A stretch of DNA of 64,000 nucleotides from Yeguia hominis (GCF_014384705.1 NZ_JACRSN010000012.1:1-64000); one strand, 5' to 3'; counted from the stretch's first letter, positions 43,261-53,605 are shown. The notes: generated by a model not told the origin, from the sequence alone. Numbers and translations are program-made.

Positions 43261-43529
43261 ACCGGAGACTGCAAATGGAACCAGAATTTTTGCTGCCTGT
43301 AGAAAAGTGGCGTGCAGAATAACGCTGAAGCGTACAGTTTTGGCGATTATGAGCCGGAACGGACGCAGCTTCTGCAGAAGCGAAAATTTGTTTCGAAACC
43401 GCTTCCCAAAATAGATGTGCGGGAACTTTGCCGGGAACGCAATTGCGATCTGCAGCACATTCCGTCTGCAGGCGGAATTACAAAGCCGGCTGACCGCACA
43501 GACCGCGCAAAAACCGTGAAAACAGCGAT
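43261..43529. other. Intergenic stretch without intact gene
   Basis: A 15-codon piece from 43275 (MEPEFLLPVEKWRAE, then stop) and a following open frame from 43312 look like a decayed coding sequence on the + strand, but no family is recognisable and no ribosome site is present. Confidence 0.4.
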
Positions 43530-43556
43530 AACCGGAAGGCGTCATACCTTCCGGTT
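43530..43556 (-). terminator. Stem-loop after the tandem aldolase gene
   Basis: A perfect 10-bp stem AACCGGAAGG/CCTTCCGGTT with a 7-base loop lies 59 bp after the minus-strand stop. The T tract is weak (ATCGCTGTTTTC), so termination may be partial. Confidence 0.5.
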
Positions 43557-43614
43557 ACCAGTTATCCGCAATTCTTTTCGTACATCACGAAACGTGTCCG
43601 CGACTTTTTTACGT

Positions 43615-44907
43615 TTAGTCTTTTAGATGGAAAGCTTCTTTCAATTCGTCAATTTCCTGGGCGGTGATATGAACGACCGGACCGAGATCGCTGGAAGCGA
43701 TGATGGAGTTGGCGGTTGCTTCGGCAACTTCCAAGCGGTCAAAGGCCTGCAGAAGGGTTTCGCCGGTTACGGCGACGCAGTCGTTTTTATAGAGGATGAC
43801 CGGCGTGTGGCGGTTGAATTTTTTGGCGGCGGCAGCGGGATAGGTATAGATCTCCTCGAAGGGTTCCTTCCGGACCTCCCGCAGGAAAATATAACTTTCC
43901 GGAATGGTACGCGGATCAAAATCCGCATCCGTTACTGCGAACGCCATCATATGCAGCGGGTGCGCGATCAGAATCGCACCGATCTCCGGGTTTTCCTGAT
44001 AAATGGCTTCGTGGAATTTGACCGCGCGGGACGGAATTTTGCCCTGTTCTTTCATGCCGGCCTTGATACGAACGAGATCTTCTTCCTGCAAATATGCACG
44101 GTCAAAGCCAAACGGCGTAATGAGAAAAGAACCGTCCGCGAGCTTTACGGAATAGGTCCCGTGTGTCGCGTTGAACAGCCCTTGCCGGTACGAACGGTGG
44201 ATAAAGGTAATCATATCCCGGCGGGCGGCGCATTCCTCGGTAGAGTGGGTTTTGGGAATGAAATCATCCATCAAAAGATGGTTGCGGGTTTGCGTGATGG
44301 CAAATTCCTCTGCCGGAATGGGATTCGGCGTGCCGATTTTATTGGCGACAATTTCGAGACTTGCACTGTATTCGAGCGTTTCAAAGGCCATGAAGGCGGC
44401 AAAGAGATCTTGGGCGCCGATGCAGACGCCGTGATTTTCGAGAAGCACGATATTGATGCCTTTTTCGAATTCGTGTGCAATATTTTCGCCCAGCTGATTG
44501 CTTCCCGGTACTGCGTAAGTGGCCATGGAAAGCTCGCCGCAGGTCTTTCGGACCGAGGAAAGCAGGTCGACGTCCGGCAGCTTGCGCGCAATGGAGAAGG
44601 CTACCAGCGCAGGCGGGTGTGCGTGCAAAACAGCACGGATGTCCGGACGGCGCTTATAAATCGAAGCGTGAAACGGAAGTTCAGACGAAGGCTTGTGAAT
44701 TCCCTCGCAGGTTCCGTCCTTTTTTACACAGATGATATCCGCGCGGCTGAGCGTTCCTTTGTCAATACCGGCGGGCGTAATCCAGATATTTCCGTCATCG
44801 TCCAGAATGGACAGGTTCCCGCCGGAGGTTGTGGTCATTCCGCGCTCATAGATGCGTTGCATAATCATGACAAGCTGATCAGCCGGATGTAAATAGGCAA
44901 AGTTCAT
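43615..44907 (-). CDS. Tandem class II aldolase/adducin protein
   Basis: 430 residues made of two class II aldolase domains in one chain. Domain 1 (residues ~5-215) has SGGNLSILD, ITPAGIDKG, the zinc pair VLHAHPPAL and ENHGVCIGA. Domain 2 (~235-425) has GTYSVKLADGSFLITPFGFD, LIAHPLHMMAF and YKNDCVAVTG. Domain 1 therefore keeps the HAH and late His ligands; domain 2 has lost the late His-Gly and part of the pair, so only one half is likely to be catalytic. Substrate is a phosphorylated sugar by family. GAGGAGG precedes the ATG. Confidence 0.88.
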   Translation of the reverse strand: MNFAYLHPADQLVMIMQRIYERGMTTTSGGNLSILDDDGNIWITPAGIDKGTLSRADIICVKKDGTCEGIHKPSSELPFHASIYKRRPDIRAVLHAHPPALVAFSIARKLPDVDLLSSVRKTCGELSMATYAVPGSNQLGENIAHEFEKGINIVLLENHGVCIGAQDLFAAFMAFETLEYSASLEIVANKIGTPNPIPAEEFAITQTRNHLLMDDFIPKTHSTEECAARRDMITFIHRSYRQGLFNATHGTYSVKLADGSFLITPFGFDRAYLQEEDLVRIKAGMKEQGKIPSRAVKFHEAIYQENPEIGAILIAHPLHMMAFAVTDADFDPRTIPESYIFLREVRKEPFEEIYTYPAAAAKKFNRHTPVILYKNDCVAVTGETLLQAFDRLEVAEATANSIIASSDLGPVVHITAQEIDELKEAFHLKD

Positions 44908-45055
44908 CGCGGTCCCTCCTCTTTTTAAAGGATCTTGTTCTCGTGTCTATTGTAACCTTCTGCATAAAATCTGTCAACGGCAGAATATTTTTCAAATGGA
45001 TGAAGAAGAAAACTTCTGTTTCAGAAAAGATTTTTAGGAAACACGGAAGGGGGGA

Positions 45056-45083
45056 TTGCTTTTTTTATTCAGTCGGTTATAAT
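45056..45083 (+). promoter_or_regulatory. Promoter of the nucleotidyltransferase gene
   Basis: TTGCTT (45056-45061), 16 bp and TATAAT (45078-45083), 40 bp before the start codon. Confidence 0.65.
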
Positions 45084-45122
45084 CAAAAGAGTCATGAAAT
45101 CGCAGAAGGGCAGGAAAACGGC

Positions 45123-46028
45123 ATGAATAAAACACTGGTAATCATGGCGGCGGGTCTGGGAAGCCGTTACGGCGGGCTCAAGCAGGTCGATGGAATGGGA
45201 CCGCACGGAGAGCGGATTATGGACTATTCGATTTACGACGCGGTTCGGGCCGGATTTCATAAGGTCGTTTTTATCATTCGAAAAGAGCACGAACAAATTT
45301 TTCGGGAACAGGTCGGCGATGCGGTGTCCCAGCTGGTTCCGGTGGAATATGTGTTTCAGGAGCTTGACCGTCTTCCGGATGGATATACAGTTCCGGAAGG
45401 ACGTGTGAAACCGTGGGGAACAGGACATGCGGTTCTTTGCTGTGCGGACGTTGTGCAGGAGCCGTTTGCTGTCATCAATGCGGACGACTATTACGGCCCG
45501 GAAGCGTTTCGGCTTTTGGCGGATTGGGCGGAAACGGTGGATCCGACTTCGACGGAAGAATTCTGTATGGCCGGATATATCCTGAAAAACACGCTGACGG
45601 AAAACGGATCGGTCTCGCGCGGTGTATGCCAGACCGGGCAGGACGGCCTTTTGCAGTCCGTGACCGAGCGGACGAAGATCCTGCGTCATGGAGATGCGAT
45701 AGAATATGAAGAAGATGGCGTCTGGCATGCGATGGATGAAAACACGATGGTGTCCATGAACTGCTGGTGCTTTCCGCCTTCGTTTTTACAGGCAGCAGAA
45801 GTGCGGTTCCGGACTTTCCTCGATGAAAATCGCGAAACGCTCTGTAAGGCAGAATATTTCCTGCCTTCAATTGTCTGCGAGATGATTGCACAGGGGCAGT
45901 GCCGCGTTCGGGTTTTCCCGACGCAGGAAAAGTGGTTTGGCATTACCTATCACGAGGACCGTGCTGCGGTGCAAAAAGAGCTCCTTGCGCGGGTCGAAAG
46001 CGGACAGTATCCCTCTCCGCTATGGTAA
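45123..46028 (+). CDS. Sugar-phosphate nucleotidyltransferase
   Basis: 301 residues, GT-A nucleotidyltransferase fold. The N-terminal NTP loop AAGLGSRYGGLKQVDGMGP is the consensus G-x-G-[ST]-R form. Next come VFIIRKEHE, GTGHAVLCC and the metal motif NADDYYGPEAF. Relatives activate sugar phosphates (GlmU or RmlA type) for envelope polysaccharide; the sugar is unknown. The start at 45123 follows AGGA and lies downstream of the promoter; the longer upstream frame does not. An esterase gene follows 54 bp on, probably co-transcribed. Confidence 0.85.
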   Translation: MNKTLVIMAAGLGSRYGGLKQVDGMGPHGERIMDYSIYDAVRAGFHKVVFIIRKEHEQIFREQVGDAVSQLVPVEYVFQELDRLPDGYTVPEGRVKPWGTGHAVLCCADVVQEPFAVINADDYYGPEAFRLLADWAETVDPTSTEEFCMAGYILKNTLTENGSVSRGVCQTGQDGLLQSVTERTKILRHGDAIEYEEDGVWHAMDENTMVSMNCWCFPPSFLQAAEVRFRTFLDENRETLCKAEYFLPSIVCEMIAQGQCRVRVFPTQEKWFGITYHEDRAAVQKELLARVESGQYPSPLW

Positions 46029-46081
46029 ATCTCAGAAATCCGGAAGCTTAGGCGGCCGCAAGGAAAAAGGAGGGCAAACGT

Positions 46082-46888
46082 TTGAAACAGATCGAGTTTT
46101 CTCTGGACTATGGAACCAGGGTAGTGGCGTATCTTCATGATCCGCTTGAAGGGCAGGCGCCGTCTCGGGCAGCGCGGCCTGCAGTTGTGATTTTTCCGGG
46201 AGGCGCATATGCGTTTTGTTCCGACCGGGAGGCAGATCCGGTTGCCATTCCCCTGTTCGAAAAAGGCTATCAGGTATTTGTGGCTTTTTACCCGGTTTTA
46301 GAAGAAGCGGCCAATATGCAGCCGCTGGCTTCTGCTGCGCGCACGCTGATGGAAATTCGTGCGCATGCGGCGGATTGGATGGTGGATTCCAGCAAGATCG
46401 CCGTGTGCGGATTTTCAGCGGGCGGTCATCTTGCGGCGAGCATTGCGACCTTGTGGGGAAATCCGAAGCTTCAGAAAATGTGCGGAATAACGGGCAGACA
46501 GGCCCGTCCGGATGCAGCAATTTTATGCTATCCGGTGATTACGGCCGGGCCGGAAGGGCACCGGGAGTCGATCCGTAATGTCTCTGGTGCAGAAGAAGGC
46601 GATCCGCGGCAGGCGTTCTGGTCGCTGGAAACGCAAGTGACGCCGGAAACGCCGCCAGTGTTTTTGTGGCATACTTTTGATGACGAAACCGTCCCGGTGG
46701 AAAACACCCTGCTGTTTGCGTCAGCGCTCCGGAAAAACGGCGTTCCGTTTGAGTGCCATATTTATCCGCACGGTGTGCATGGCATGTCGGTTTGCACCAA
46801 AGAGGTCAACGCAGAAGATCCGCATGTCCGCTCTTGGGTTTCTCTTTGCCTGGAGTGGCTTGAAATCCAGTTCGGTTTTGCGTATTGA
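46082..46888 (+). CDS. Acetyl-esterase-like alpha/beta hydrolase
   Basis: 268 residues from a TTG start 8 bases after GGAGG. The oxyanion segment FPGGAYAFCSDREADPVA, nucleophile elbow VCGFSAGGHLAAS, acid region HTFDDETVPVENT and His in PHGVHGMSV make a complete catalytic set of the xylan/acetyl esterase group (BD-FAE or Axe7-like). Cytosolic: no signal peptide. It probably removes acetyl groups from sugars. Second gene of a unit with the nucleotidyltransferase, ended by a terminator. Confidence 0.88.
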   Translation: MKQIEFSLDYGTRVVAYLHDPLEGQAPSRAARPAVVIFPGGAYAFCSDREADPVAIPLFEKGYQVFVAFYPVLEEAANMQPLASAARTLMEIRAHAADWMVDSSKIAVCGFSAGGHLAASIATLWGNPKLQKMCGITGRQARPDAAILCYPVITAGPEGHRESIRNVSGAEEGDPRQAFWSLETQVTPETPPVFLWHTFDDETVPVENTLLFASALRKNGVPFECHIYPHGVHGMSVCTKEVNAEDPHVRSWVSLCLEWLEIQFGFAY

Positions 46889-46960
46889 GCGGCCGCCTGC
46901 GAAATCCGTGCGGACCGTGCGAAACTCTTAAATCACTGCCGGGAAAACCCGGCAACAGAA

Positions 46961-47003
46961 ACAGCATCCGGATGGAATCAAACCATGCGGATGCTGTTTT
47001 TTA
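46961..47003 (+). terminator. Terminator after the esterase gene
   Basis: A 10-bp stem (46961-46970 with 46988-46997) with a 17-base loop and a run of T. The 230 bases after it, up to the convergent GLUG gene, contain no recognisable gene. Confidence 0.85.
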
Positions 47004-47233
47004 ACGGTTCAGTTTGAAGGGCAGATGTCTCCAATTGCTGCCGGATTCATAAACGTTTTTGTCCAATTGAAGTGCAAAAAGCGGGAAGAATCTCCGGCAG
47101 ACCGAATCAAGAAGCCGGTTTGCGCAGATCGCGTTTCCGATTATCCAGAAGCGAGGCACTTGGAAAATTTGCAGTGGAGCCTGCCCTTTGCAGAAAAGCC
47201 TGCACAGGGATCGCACATCAAGGAAATACGTTT

Positions 47234-50200
47234 TTAACCGTGTTTCCGTTTGGTTGTGCGATTCTTTCTGCGCCGTATTCCAATAAAAAACAAGATGCCG
47301 AGGATTGCGACGCCGCCTGCAAGGGCAACCCAGACCCACCGCATAGCGGAAGATACGGAGATCACAGTAAACTGGTCGCTGTTTTCCAGCTCAAAGCAGA
47401 GATAGCTTCCAATGACATTGCTCGAAACTTTTGTCCACGCATCTTCTCCGCCGGTATAAACCGCAAATTTCCCATCGTTTGGAAGCCTCCAGCGTACGGT
47501 GTGCGATTTTTGACCGTCCTCTGGAATTCGAAGCTTCCAGGTTTCCAGAGCGGTTTCGGAAAAGGATGCCGGCGCCGGTTCCAAACTAGCCTGCAGTTTG
47601 TCATCCGCAGAAAAGGTTCCTTCCACAAGCAGGGAAGCGTGCCCATCCTGTGTGGACGCGGAAGCAAGGGTTGTGACATAAGGTTCATAAGTTGCCGTTA
47701 CGACCGTATCAAAATGCAGCTGCGTCAGATTCGTTCGATCCCAACGGACAAAACATCCATCTTTTTCGGGCGGTGCGGGATAACAGTCAGCTGAAAAGGA
47801 ATCCCCATATTGGAACTCCTGTTCTTTCAAAGTTTTGCCGTCCGCCACAAAGCTTAGCGTCAGCGTTCGAAACTCCTTTGAAATGCCTTTTTTCTTGCAG
47901 AGCGCCGAATAGGAAATCGGCTCCGCCTGGCCGGAAAGGCTAACCCGGTCAATACCGGCCAAATCATCGGAAACAAACTGGTTTTTGCTGCATTCCCCGG
48001 TGATTTCACCCGCTACCGCGCCGCCAAACTGGGTGCAGTCTGCGATGGCAACCATGGATAAACAGTCGGAAACGCGGTTGCCGGATCCTGCGATCCCGCC
48101 GACATATTTTCCGCCGGAAAGCGTACATTTTGCGTCGCTGTCCCGGATCGAGGAGAGCGACAGCCCGGCCACGCCGCCCACATAGTCTCCGCTTTCACTG
48201 GAAGTGTCGCCCCATCCGCCGCACCCGGAAATGGTGCCCAGATCCATCCGGCCGGCAATTCCGCCCGCACAGCTTTTTTTAGCGGTAACCGAACCGTAGT
48301 TCTTGCAGTCGAGCAGGATGGCTTTGGTTTGGTATGTGAAATGCAGAGAACGGTTGTCAGAGGAAAGCAGATCGTCCTCCGGATCAAGATCATATTCAAT
48401 CGCCATGGAACCCGCAATTTCGCCGACGTTGCGGTCGGCGCAGACTTCTCCGTAATTGATGCACTCCAGCGCCTTGCCGCGCGTTGCGCTTTGCAGGCTT
48501 TTTTCAGAAACGTCCTCAAAAAGATCAGTGTAATCCAGATCCTGCGTACCGTTGAGCAGATTGAGGAAAAGGTTCATAACCTTCATGAACTGATTGTTGA
48601 TGGCGCGGATATCGGAAAGAAGAGACGCATTTGCACTGCTGAGTTCCTGATTCAGCGCCGAAAGTTCATTGCCGATTCCGCCGAGCGACGAATTCAGCGC
48701 GCTTGAAGCGGCGTCAAAATCAGAGCTTAGCGGGGAGAAGGAAATCGGCTCCTCTTTTGAAAGCGAACTTGCCCACTGCGCAATGCCGGAGAATGCATCC
48801 GCCAGGGCAGCGGATGCTTGCTGTACCGGAGCCAGCACCGCGTCCAGGTCCGCCAGGATCGGTTCCAGTTCAAACGCCAGAGAACGCATGGTTTGCAGCA
48901 CTTCTCCGAGATGTTCCATCGCGTTTCCAAAGTGCGAAACGCCGGAAGCAAAGGCCTGCATGGCGGCGGATAATTCGGTTGCAACCTGCCGAATCGTTTC
49001 CAGATTTTCATCCCGCAACGCGCCCCGATCGGTGTTGACAATCAAGTCTGCAGCGTCGCGCAGCACAGCGACATATCCGTCAAGCACGGCTGCCACAGCT
49101 GTCCGAATCTGCGCCCTGGTTTCCGGCGTTAGGGTGCCGCCGGCTTCAAGCTCCTCCAGCGCTCTGCTGACAGCAGTTTCCAATGTGTCTGCTGCCTCCC
49201 GCAAAGCGGCAAGATCGTTCCGGAGCGGTTGGGTGTCCGGTTTGGCGTGACCCTTTTTCAGCAGAGAAAAGGCGTTTTCCAGACGGTCCATCGCGGTTTC
49301 CAGCGCATCGCAGGTGGCTTTGATCTCCGTGCAGAAGTCCTGAAGCTGGGAGAGAAGCTGGTCGCTATCCTCCGCAAGGTCGTCCATTTGCGCCCAAAGT
49401 TCCCGGAACGCCCGAACAGCTTCCGCTGCGTTTTCGGATGCCGCCGACAAGTCCTCCATAATCGGTGCAGATTGATCGAGATACCGTTCCGCCAGAAGCA
49501 GCGTATCGTTGACAGCGGACAGGTTGTCATTCACAAAACTTTCCGCTTGCTCTGTGATGGCAAACGCACTTTCCCGGGCGCTTCCGGCATAATCGGAGAT
49601 GTTGGAAATTCGATCCGTAATCCCGTCGGAAGCAGATTGTGTGTCGTCCAGCGTGCGGTCAATGCGTGTCTGCAGTTCGTCGAGTCCGTCTGAAGAAAAT
49701 TGCAGCGTAACGTCCGGCGCCATCTGGCCGATGATTCCGCCGACATCCTTGCGGCCCTGGACAAATCCGCGATTGACGCAGCTTGCCAGATATCCGTTTT
49801 GACGGCCTGCAATACCGCCGACATTGTAACCGACGTGCGGATAGCCGACAGCGCCGGTGTTGGTGCAGCTTTGCACAATGCCCGTGGAATAGCCCGCAAT
49901 GCCGCCGGTGTCTGTTGTGACAGCGGTTTCGGTGGCTTCCTCTTTTTTGAGAATGCTGTAAAGCGTATTTTCCGGATTTCCCAGTTCGGCGGCGCTGATG
50001 TCCTCTTCCGTGACCGTTGTATTTACAGAAGCCGCGCTGGTGCAGCGCAGAATGGTGCCTGCGTTTTCCCCGACGATGCCGCCGGTGAACTGCGTGCCGC
50101 GCATAATTCCCGAAACCGTGCAGTTTGTGATGCTGCCGCCAGTTTCGTTGCGGCCGGCGATGTCGCCGACGTCGTCGCTTCCGAGGACAACACCGGAGAA

Positions 50201-50635
50201 ATTACAGCTTTCAAGTGTTCCGCTGTTTTCTCCGACAATACCGCCGACCGAGCGTTGGGTTCCGGCGGGTTGGATTTTCCCCTCTACAGAGAGATTTTTT
50301 ACTACTGCACCGGCTTCTATCCGGCTGAACAGTCCGGAAGGAGAATTGCTTTGTGTCAGTTGCAGGCCGGTGATGCAGTGTCCTTGCCCGTCAAAAGTGC
50401 CGAGAAAAATTGGAATGGATAGTTCAGCGCCTGCGGCGTCGAGATCCGCAGTTAAAACGACGGATAGTCCCTTGGAATAGGCATCGGAAGAACAGCGTTT
50501 CGCAAAATCGGCGAGTTCCTCCAATGTTCCGATGGAGACCCGGTTTTCCGCTGCCAATACGGTGGGGGAGACTGGCAGGAGCAGGAGCAGCGTCAACAGG
50601 ACAGAGATAAGCCGAATGGTCACGTTATGCTTCAT
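47234..50635 (-). CDS. Secreted GLUG-repeat/coiled-coil membrane-anchored protein
   Basis: 1133 residues. A signal peptide ends near VLAAENR (residue ~30). Residues ~70-310 hold at least six GLUG repeats (VGGIVGENSG, FTGGIVGENAG, TGGIAGYSTG, VGGIAGRQNG, VGGIIGQMA). Residues ~315-690 are a long heptad-rich stalk, similar in style to the extracellular part of YhgE/Pip proteins. Residues ~700-880 carry about five further GLUG units. A B-repeat-like module (VADGKTLKEQEFQYGDSF...VRWD) and a beta domain lead to a C-terminal membrane helix and a basic tail (RRRKNRTTKRKHG). The ATG lies inside the last codons of the MMPL gene (11-bp overlap). Likely partner of that transporter; substrate unknown. Confidence 0.85.
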   Translation of the reverse strand: MKHNVTIRLISVLLTLLLLLPVSPTVLAAENRVSIGTLEELADFAKRCSSDAYSKGLSVVLTADLDAAGAELSIPIFLGTFDGQGHCITGLQLTQSNSPSGLFSRIEAGAVVKNLSVEGKIQPAGTQRSVGGIVGENSGTLESCNFSGVVLGSDDVGDIAGRNETGGSITNCTVSGIMRGTQFTGGIVGENAGTILRCTSAASVNTTVTEEDISAAELGNPENTLYSILKKEEATETAVTTDTGGIAGYSTGIVQSCTNTGAVGYPHVGYNVGGIAGRQNGYLASCVNRGFVQGRKDVGGIIGQMAPDVTLQFSSDGLDELQTRIDRTLDDTQSASDGITDRISNISDYAGSARESAFAITEQAESFVNDNLSAVNDTLLLAERYLDQSAPIMEDLSAASENAAEAVRAFRELWAQMDDLAEDSDQLLSQLQDFCTEIKATCDALETAMDRLENAFSLLKKGHAKPDTQPLRNDLAALREAADTLETAVSRALEELEAGGTLTPETRAQIRTAVAAVLDGYVAVLRDAADLIVNTDRGALRDENLETIRQVATELSAAMQAFASGVSHFGNAMEHLGEVLQTMRSLAFELEPILADLDAVLAPVQQASAALADAFSGIAQWASSLSKEEPISFSPLSSDFDAASSALNSSLGGIGNELSALNQELSSANASLLSDIRAINNQFMKVMNLFLNLLNGTQDLDYTDLFEDVSEKSLQSATRGKALECINYGEVCADRNVGEIAGSMAIEYDLDPEDDLLSSDNRSLHFTYQTKAILLDCKNYGSVTAKKSCAGGIAGRMDLGTISGCGGWGDTSSESGDYVGGVAGLSLSSIRDSDAKCTLSGGKYVGGIAGSGNRVSDCLSMVAIADCTQFGGAVAGEITGECSKNQFVSDDLAGIDRVSLSGQAEPISYSALCKKKGISKEFRTLTLSFVADGKTLKEQEFQYGDSFSADCYPAPPEKDGCFVRWDRTNLTQLHFDTVVTATYEPYVTTLASASTQDGHASLLVEGTFSADDKLQASLEPAPASFSETALETWKLRIPEDGQKSHTVRWRLPNDGKFAVYTGGEDAWTKVSSNVIGSYLCFELENSDQFTVISVSSAMRWVWVALAGGVAILGILFFIGIRRRKNRTTKRKHG

Positions 50636-53092
50636 CGCCAGTTCCCTCCTTTTGTGAATTTTCAAAAGCCTCATCTTCTCTAATTTTGCCGGAGATTAAG
50701 CTCAGATCGACATCGCCCTCTACGCTTGCCCGCATCATGCCGCTGACTGTACCGTGAATTTCGCCGCTGACCATGCCGTCCACGTATACGCGTCCGCTGG
50801 CTTCTTTTTTACGGATCACATGCGGAACCGCAAAGGAGGTTTTGTCGACAATTTTGCTGCCGATCAGCAGAATCTGCGGAAGGACAAAGAGCACCAGGAA
50901 CATGGAAATAATGGTGCCGCGTCCGAGACTTTGCCCGATGCCGGCGATGGCTGCTTCGGAGGTCATTTGTCCAATGAGCGTTCCGGCTACGGCGAGAATG
51001 GCGCCGGAGGTCAGGACGGTCGGAAATGCGAAATTCAGCGTTTCGGTGATCGATGTTTTATGATCCATTTTGCCTTTGAGCTCCTGATAACGGCTGGCGA
51101 TGACGATGGCATAGTCGATGTTTGCGCCCATCTGAATCGAGCTGACCACCAGATAACTCATGAAGAAAAGCCCGGTTCCGGTGAAGAACGGAATAGAGAA
51201 ATTGATCCAGATACTGCCCTGAATGACCAGAATGAGCAGAAGCGGCATCCCGGCGGATTTAAACGTAAACAGCAGGACAACCAGGACAATGAGCAGCGAC
51301 ACAATACTGACAACGGTATTGTCACGCGCGAACGATTTTTGAAAATCGTACTCATTGGTGGAGTCCCCGGCAATATAAACGTTGCCGTCAGGATAATAAC
51401 ACGCAGCCGTTTCGTGGAGCGTATCGATAAAGTGATAGGTTTCCTCTCCGCTTTTCGGAAGCGTTAAGTACAGCAGCATCCGGCTGTATTTATTTCCCTG
51501 CAGCTGGGCTTTGGCGCTTTCAATCTGGCTTTTGGCGTCTGTGAGCGTTCGGGTTTGTTCTTCGCTTAACGATACAATTCCGGCGTCTACCTGATCGCAG
51601 ACAAACAGGAACATATCCATCAGAGGGACTTTATAAGACGCAATGTTGCCGGCAAGCTTGCCGTAATCTCCCTGTTCTGTGGCGTAGGCTGCATAGAGAA
51701 TGCAGGCCATCTCATAATCCAGATCGGCAATCTCTGAAAATTGCCGCGGCGTCAGCTTATCGGCCAGCATATAGCCGTCCATGGCCTCCACATTGGAAAG
51801 TCCCATGGAGTGGTCAATTTCGTCGAAGCCGGCCAGCTCCTGCAGCAGCTTGGCTTCTTTTTCGTAATCTCCTGCGGGCACCACCAGCGCCAACATGTTC
51901 GAGGAGGGAAACGTATCGTCAATTTGCTGCTTTGCAATTTGCGTTTCATTGAGTTTTGGCGTGTGCAAAGAGCTGTATCCGTAGGCATAGGGGCATTTCC
52001 CGGAGAAATAGATGCCAAACACTAAAAGCGCGGCAAAAATAACCGGAACAAAGAAGCGGGTTGCATAATCCCACTTTCCGATAAAAGAGATTTTGGGAAT
52101 GAAATTTTTGTGCCGCGTTTTTTCAATCAGTGGCCCAAACAGAACCAAAAGCCCCGGCATAACAATAAAGACGGATAAGAGGGCGTACAAAATGGCTTTA
52201 ATCAGACAGATGCCCATATCCGGCCCGATTTTGAACTGCATAAACAGCATCGCTGCAAGACCGCCGACGGTCGTCAGGGAACTGGCGCTGATTTCGGGAA
52301 TGGCCTTGCTCAGTGCGGTGATGGCAGCATCGCGAACCGGCAGGGTTTCCCGCTCTTCCTTAAAATGATTGCAGAGAATTACAGCGTAATCGAGCGATAG
52401 CGCCAGCTGCAGAATACTGGTAACGGAGTTGGAAACAAAGGAGATTTTTCCCAGGAGAAAGTTACTGCCCTGGTTGAGAATCATAGCCGTGACGAAGGTC
52501 AAAAGCAGAACCGGCACTTCACCATAGGTCTGGGAGGTCAGAATCAATACCACGATGACAATAATGGCGACGTATACCATGATGACGCTGACCTCTGAAG
52601 CAATGGTATCCTGCAGGGTGTTGCCGAGGTCCGTCGAGATAAACAGATCTTCTTCCCCGAATAAGGATTTTATCGCTTCCAGCGATTCCAGGCAGCTGTC
52701 GTCGGTCTCATCATAGTCGAATGTCACGGAGAAGAGTGCAGAAGAGCGGCTGTAGTGGCTGGAGGTTTCATCAAAGGCAACACTCTGGACGCCTTTGACT
52801 TCTGTCAGCTTTTTTTGAGCGCTTCGGCTTCCTCATAGGTGATGTTTGCGACCATGACTTCCGCAGTGCCATAAGTGATAAATTGATCTTCCATTACGCT
52901 TAGCGCCTGTTTGGTGTCGGAAGAGTCGGGAAGGTAATAGGTCAAATCGTTTTCTACTTCGACCCAATTTCGCGAAAGCCCTGAAAAAATCAGTAAAATA
53001 ACGGTCAACAGGAAAAAAAGATTTCGTTTATCCACAATAAACGTGGCGAGCTTCACCATAAAGCTGTTTTTGGCAGCGGTTTTTTGCGGCAT
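50625..53092 (-). pseudogene. MMPL/RND-family transporter with a single poly-A frameshift
   Basis: The first frame (53092-52805) holds the first membrane helix and EVENDLTYYLPDSSDTKQAL, then ends at EEAEALKKS. The second carries LTEVKGVQSVAFDETSSHY onward: two six-helix bundles (ALSLDYAVILCNHFKEER; QMGANIDYAIVIASRYQE), each with the Asp-Tyr pair typical of MMPL proton relays, and two extracellular domains. The break is in an A7 run (minus strand, ~52811-52817); eight A restore an 822-residue protein. The ~60-residue tail is repetitive (VYVDGMVSGEIHGTVSG...), bactofilin-like. All else is intact, so the frameshift may be recent, slippery or a sequencing error. Confidence 0.85.
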
Positions 53093-53134
53093 GGGAGATC
53101 CTCCTTCCAGTGATTTGATGCGCTGTTTTTTCTG

Positions 53135-53443
53135 CTACTCCAGTGAAAGCGGTTCAGTGGATTTTTTCCCGCTTATTTTCATCACGCTGCGTTCCGAGGA
53201 AACGGTGCCATAGAGACTGTCTCCGCAAAGCGTCAAAACAGTATGGCAGTTTAAAACACTGACCGCTGTGCGCAGATCATGAGAAAAGGAGAGGCGCTGT
53301 CCATCTTTTTGTCCGCTGATCGGATTATCTATTCCCATAAGAGAGAAAATCCCTGTAATTTGGCCGGCGGCGTTCTCCTGCCAGACGAGGGTTCCGTAGC
53401 GCTGGCCAAGCTGGCTCTCCAAAATAATTTCGTATTGCTGCAC
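53135..53443 (-). CDS. Small hypothetical protein heading the MMPL operon
   Basis: 102 residues from a GTG start 10 bases after GGAGG. It is predicted to be mostly beta-strand (GQRYGTLVWQENAAGQITGIFSLMG; VLNCHTVLTLCGDSLYGTV), with no signal peptide or membrane helix. No family recognised. It is 42 bp ahead of the MMPL gene and divergent from a TetR gene, and so is probably the first gene of the same TetR-controlled unit. A small lipid- or substrate-binding accessory protein is one possibility but is not shown. Confidence 0.65.
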   Translation of the reverse strand: MQQYEIILESQLGQRYGTLVWQENAAGQITGIFSLMGIDNPISGQKDGQRLSFSHDLRTAVSVLNCHTVLTLCGDSLYGTVSSERSVMKISGKKSTEPLSLE

Positions 53444-53605
53444 CGTGCTTTGACCTCCTTTTTCAGACTATCGTCAGTTTATCGTATTGTATTTCAAAAA
53501 ACAAGAGTCAAAGGAACAATGAATGTCACACGGAAGCGGATACGAAAACTGTATGCTGAAAAAATCCGGCTTCTGTGGTACAATCAACTTGTAGGGGGAT
53601 TCCCG

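Noticed and set aside
43627..44892. A 421-codon open frame opposite the tandem aldolase
   Set aside because: Antisense shadow; the aldolase frame has the zinc motifs and a ribosome site.
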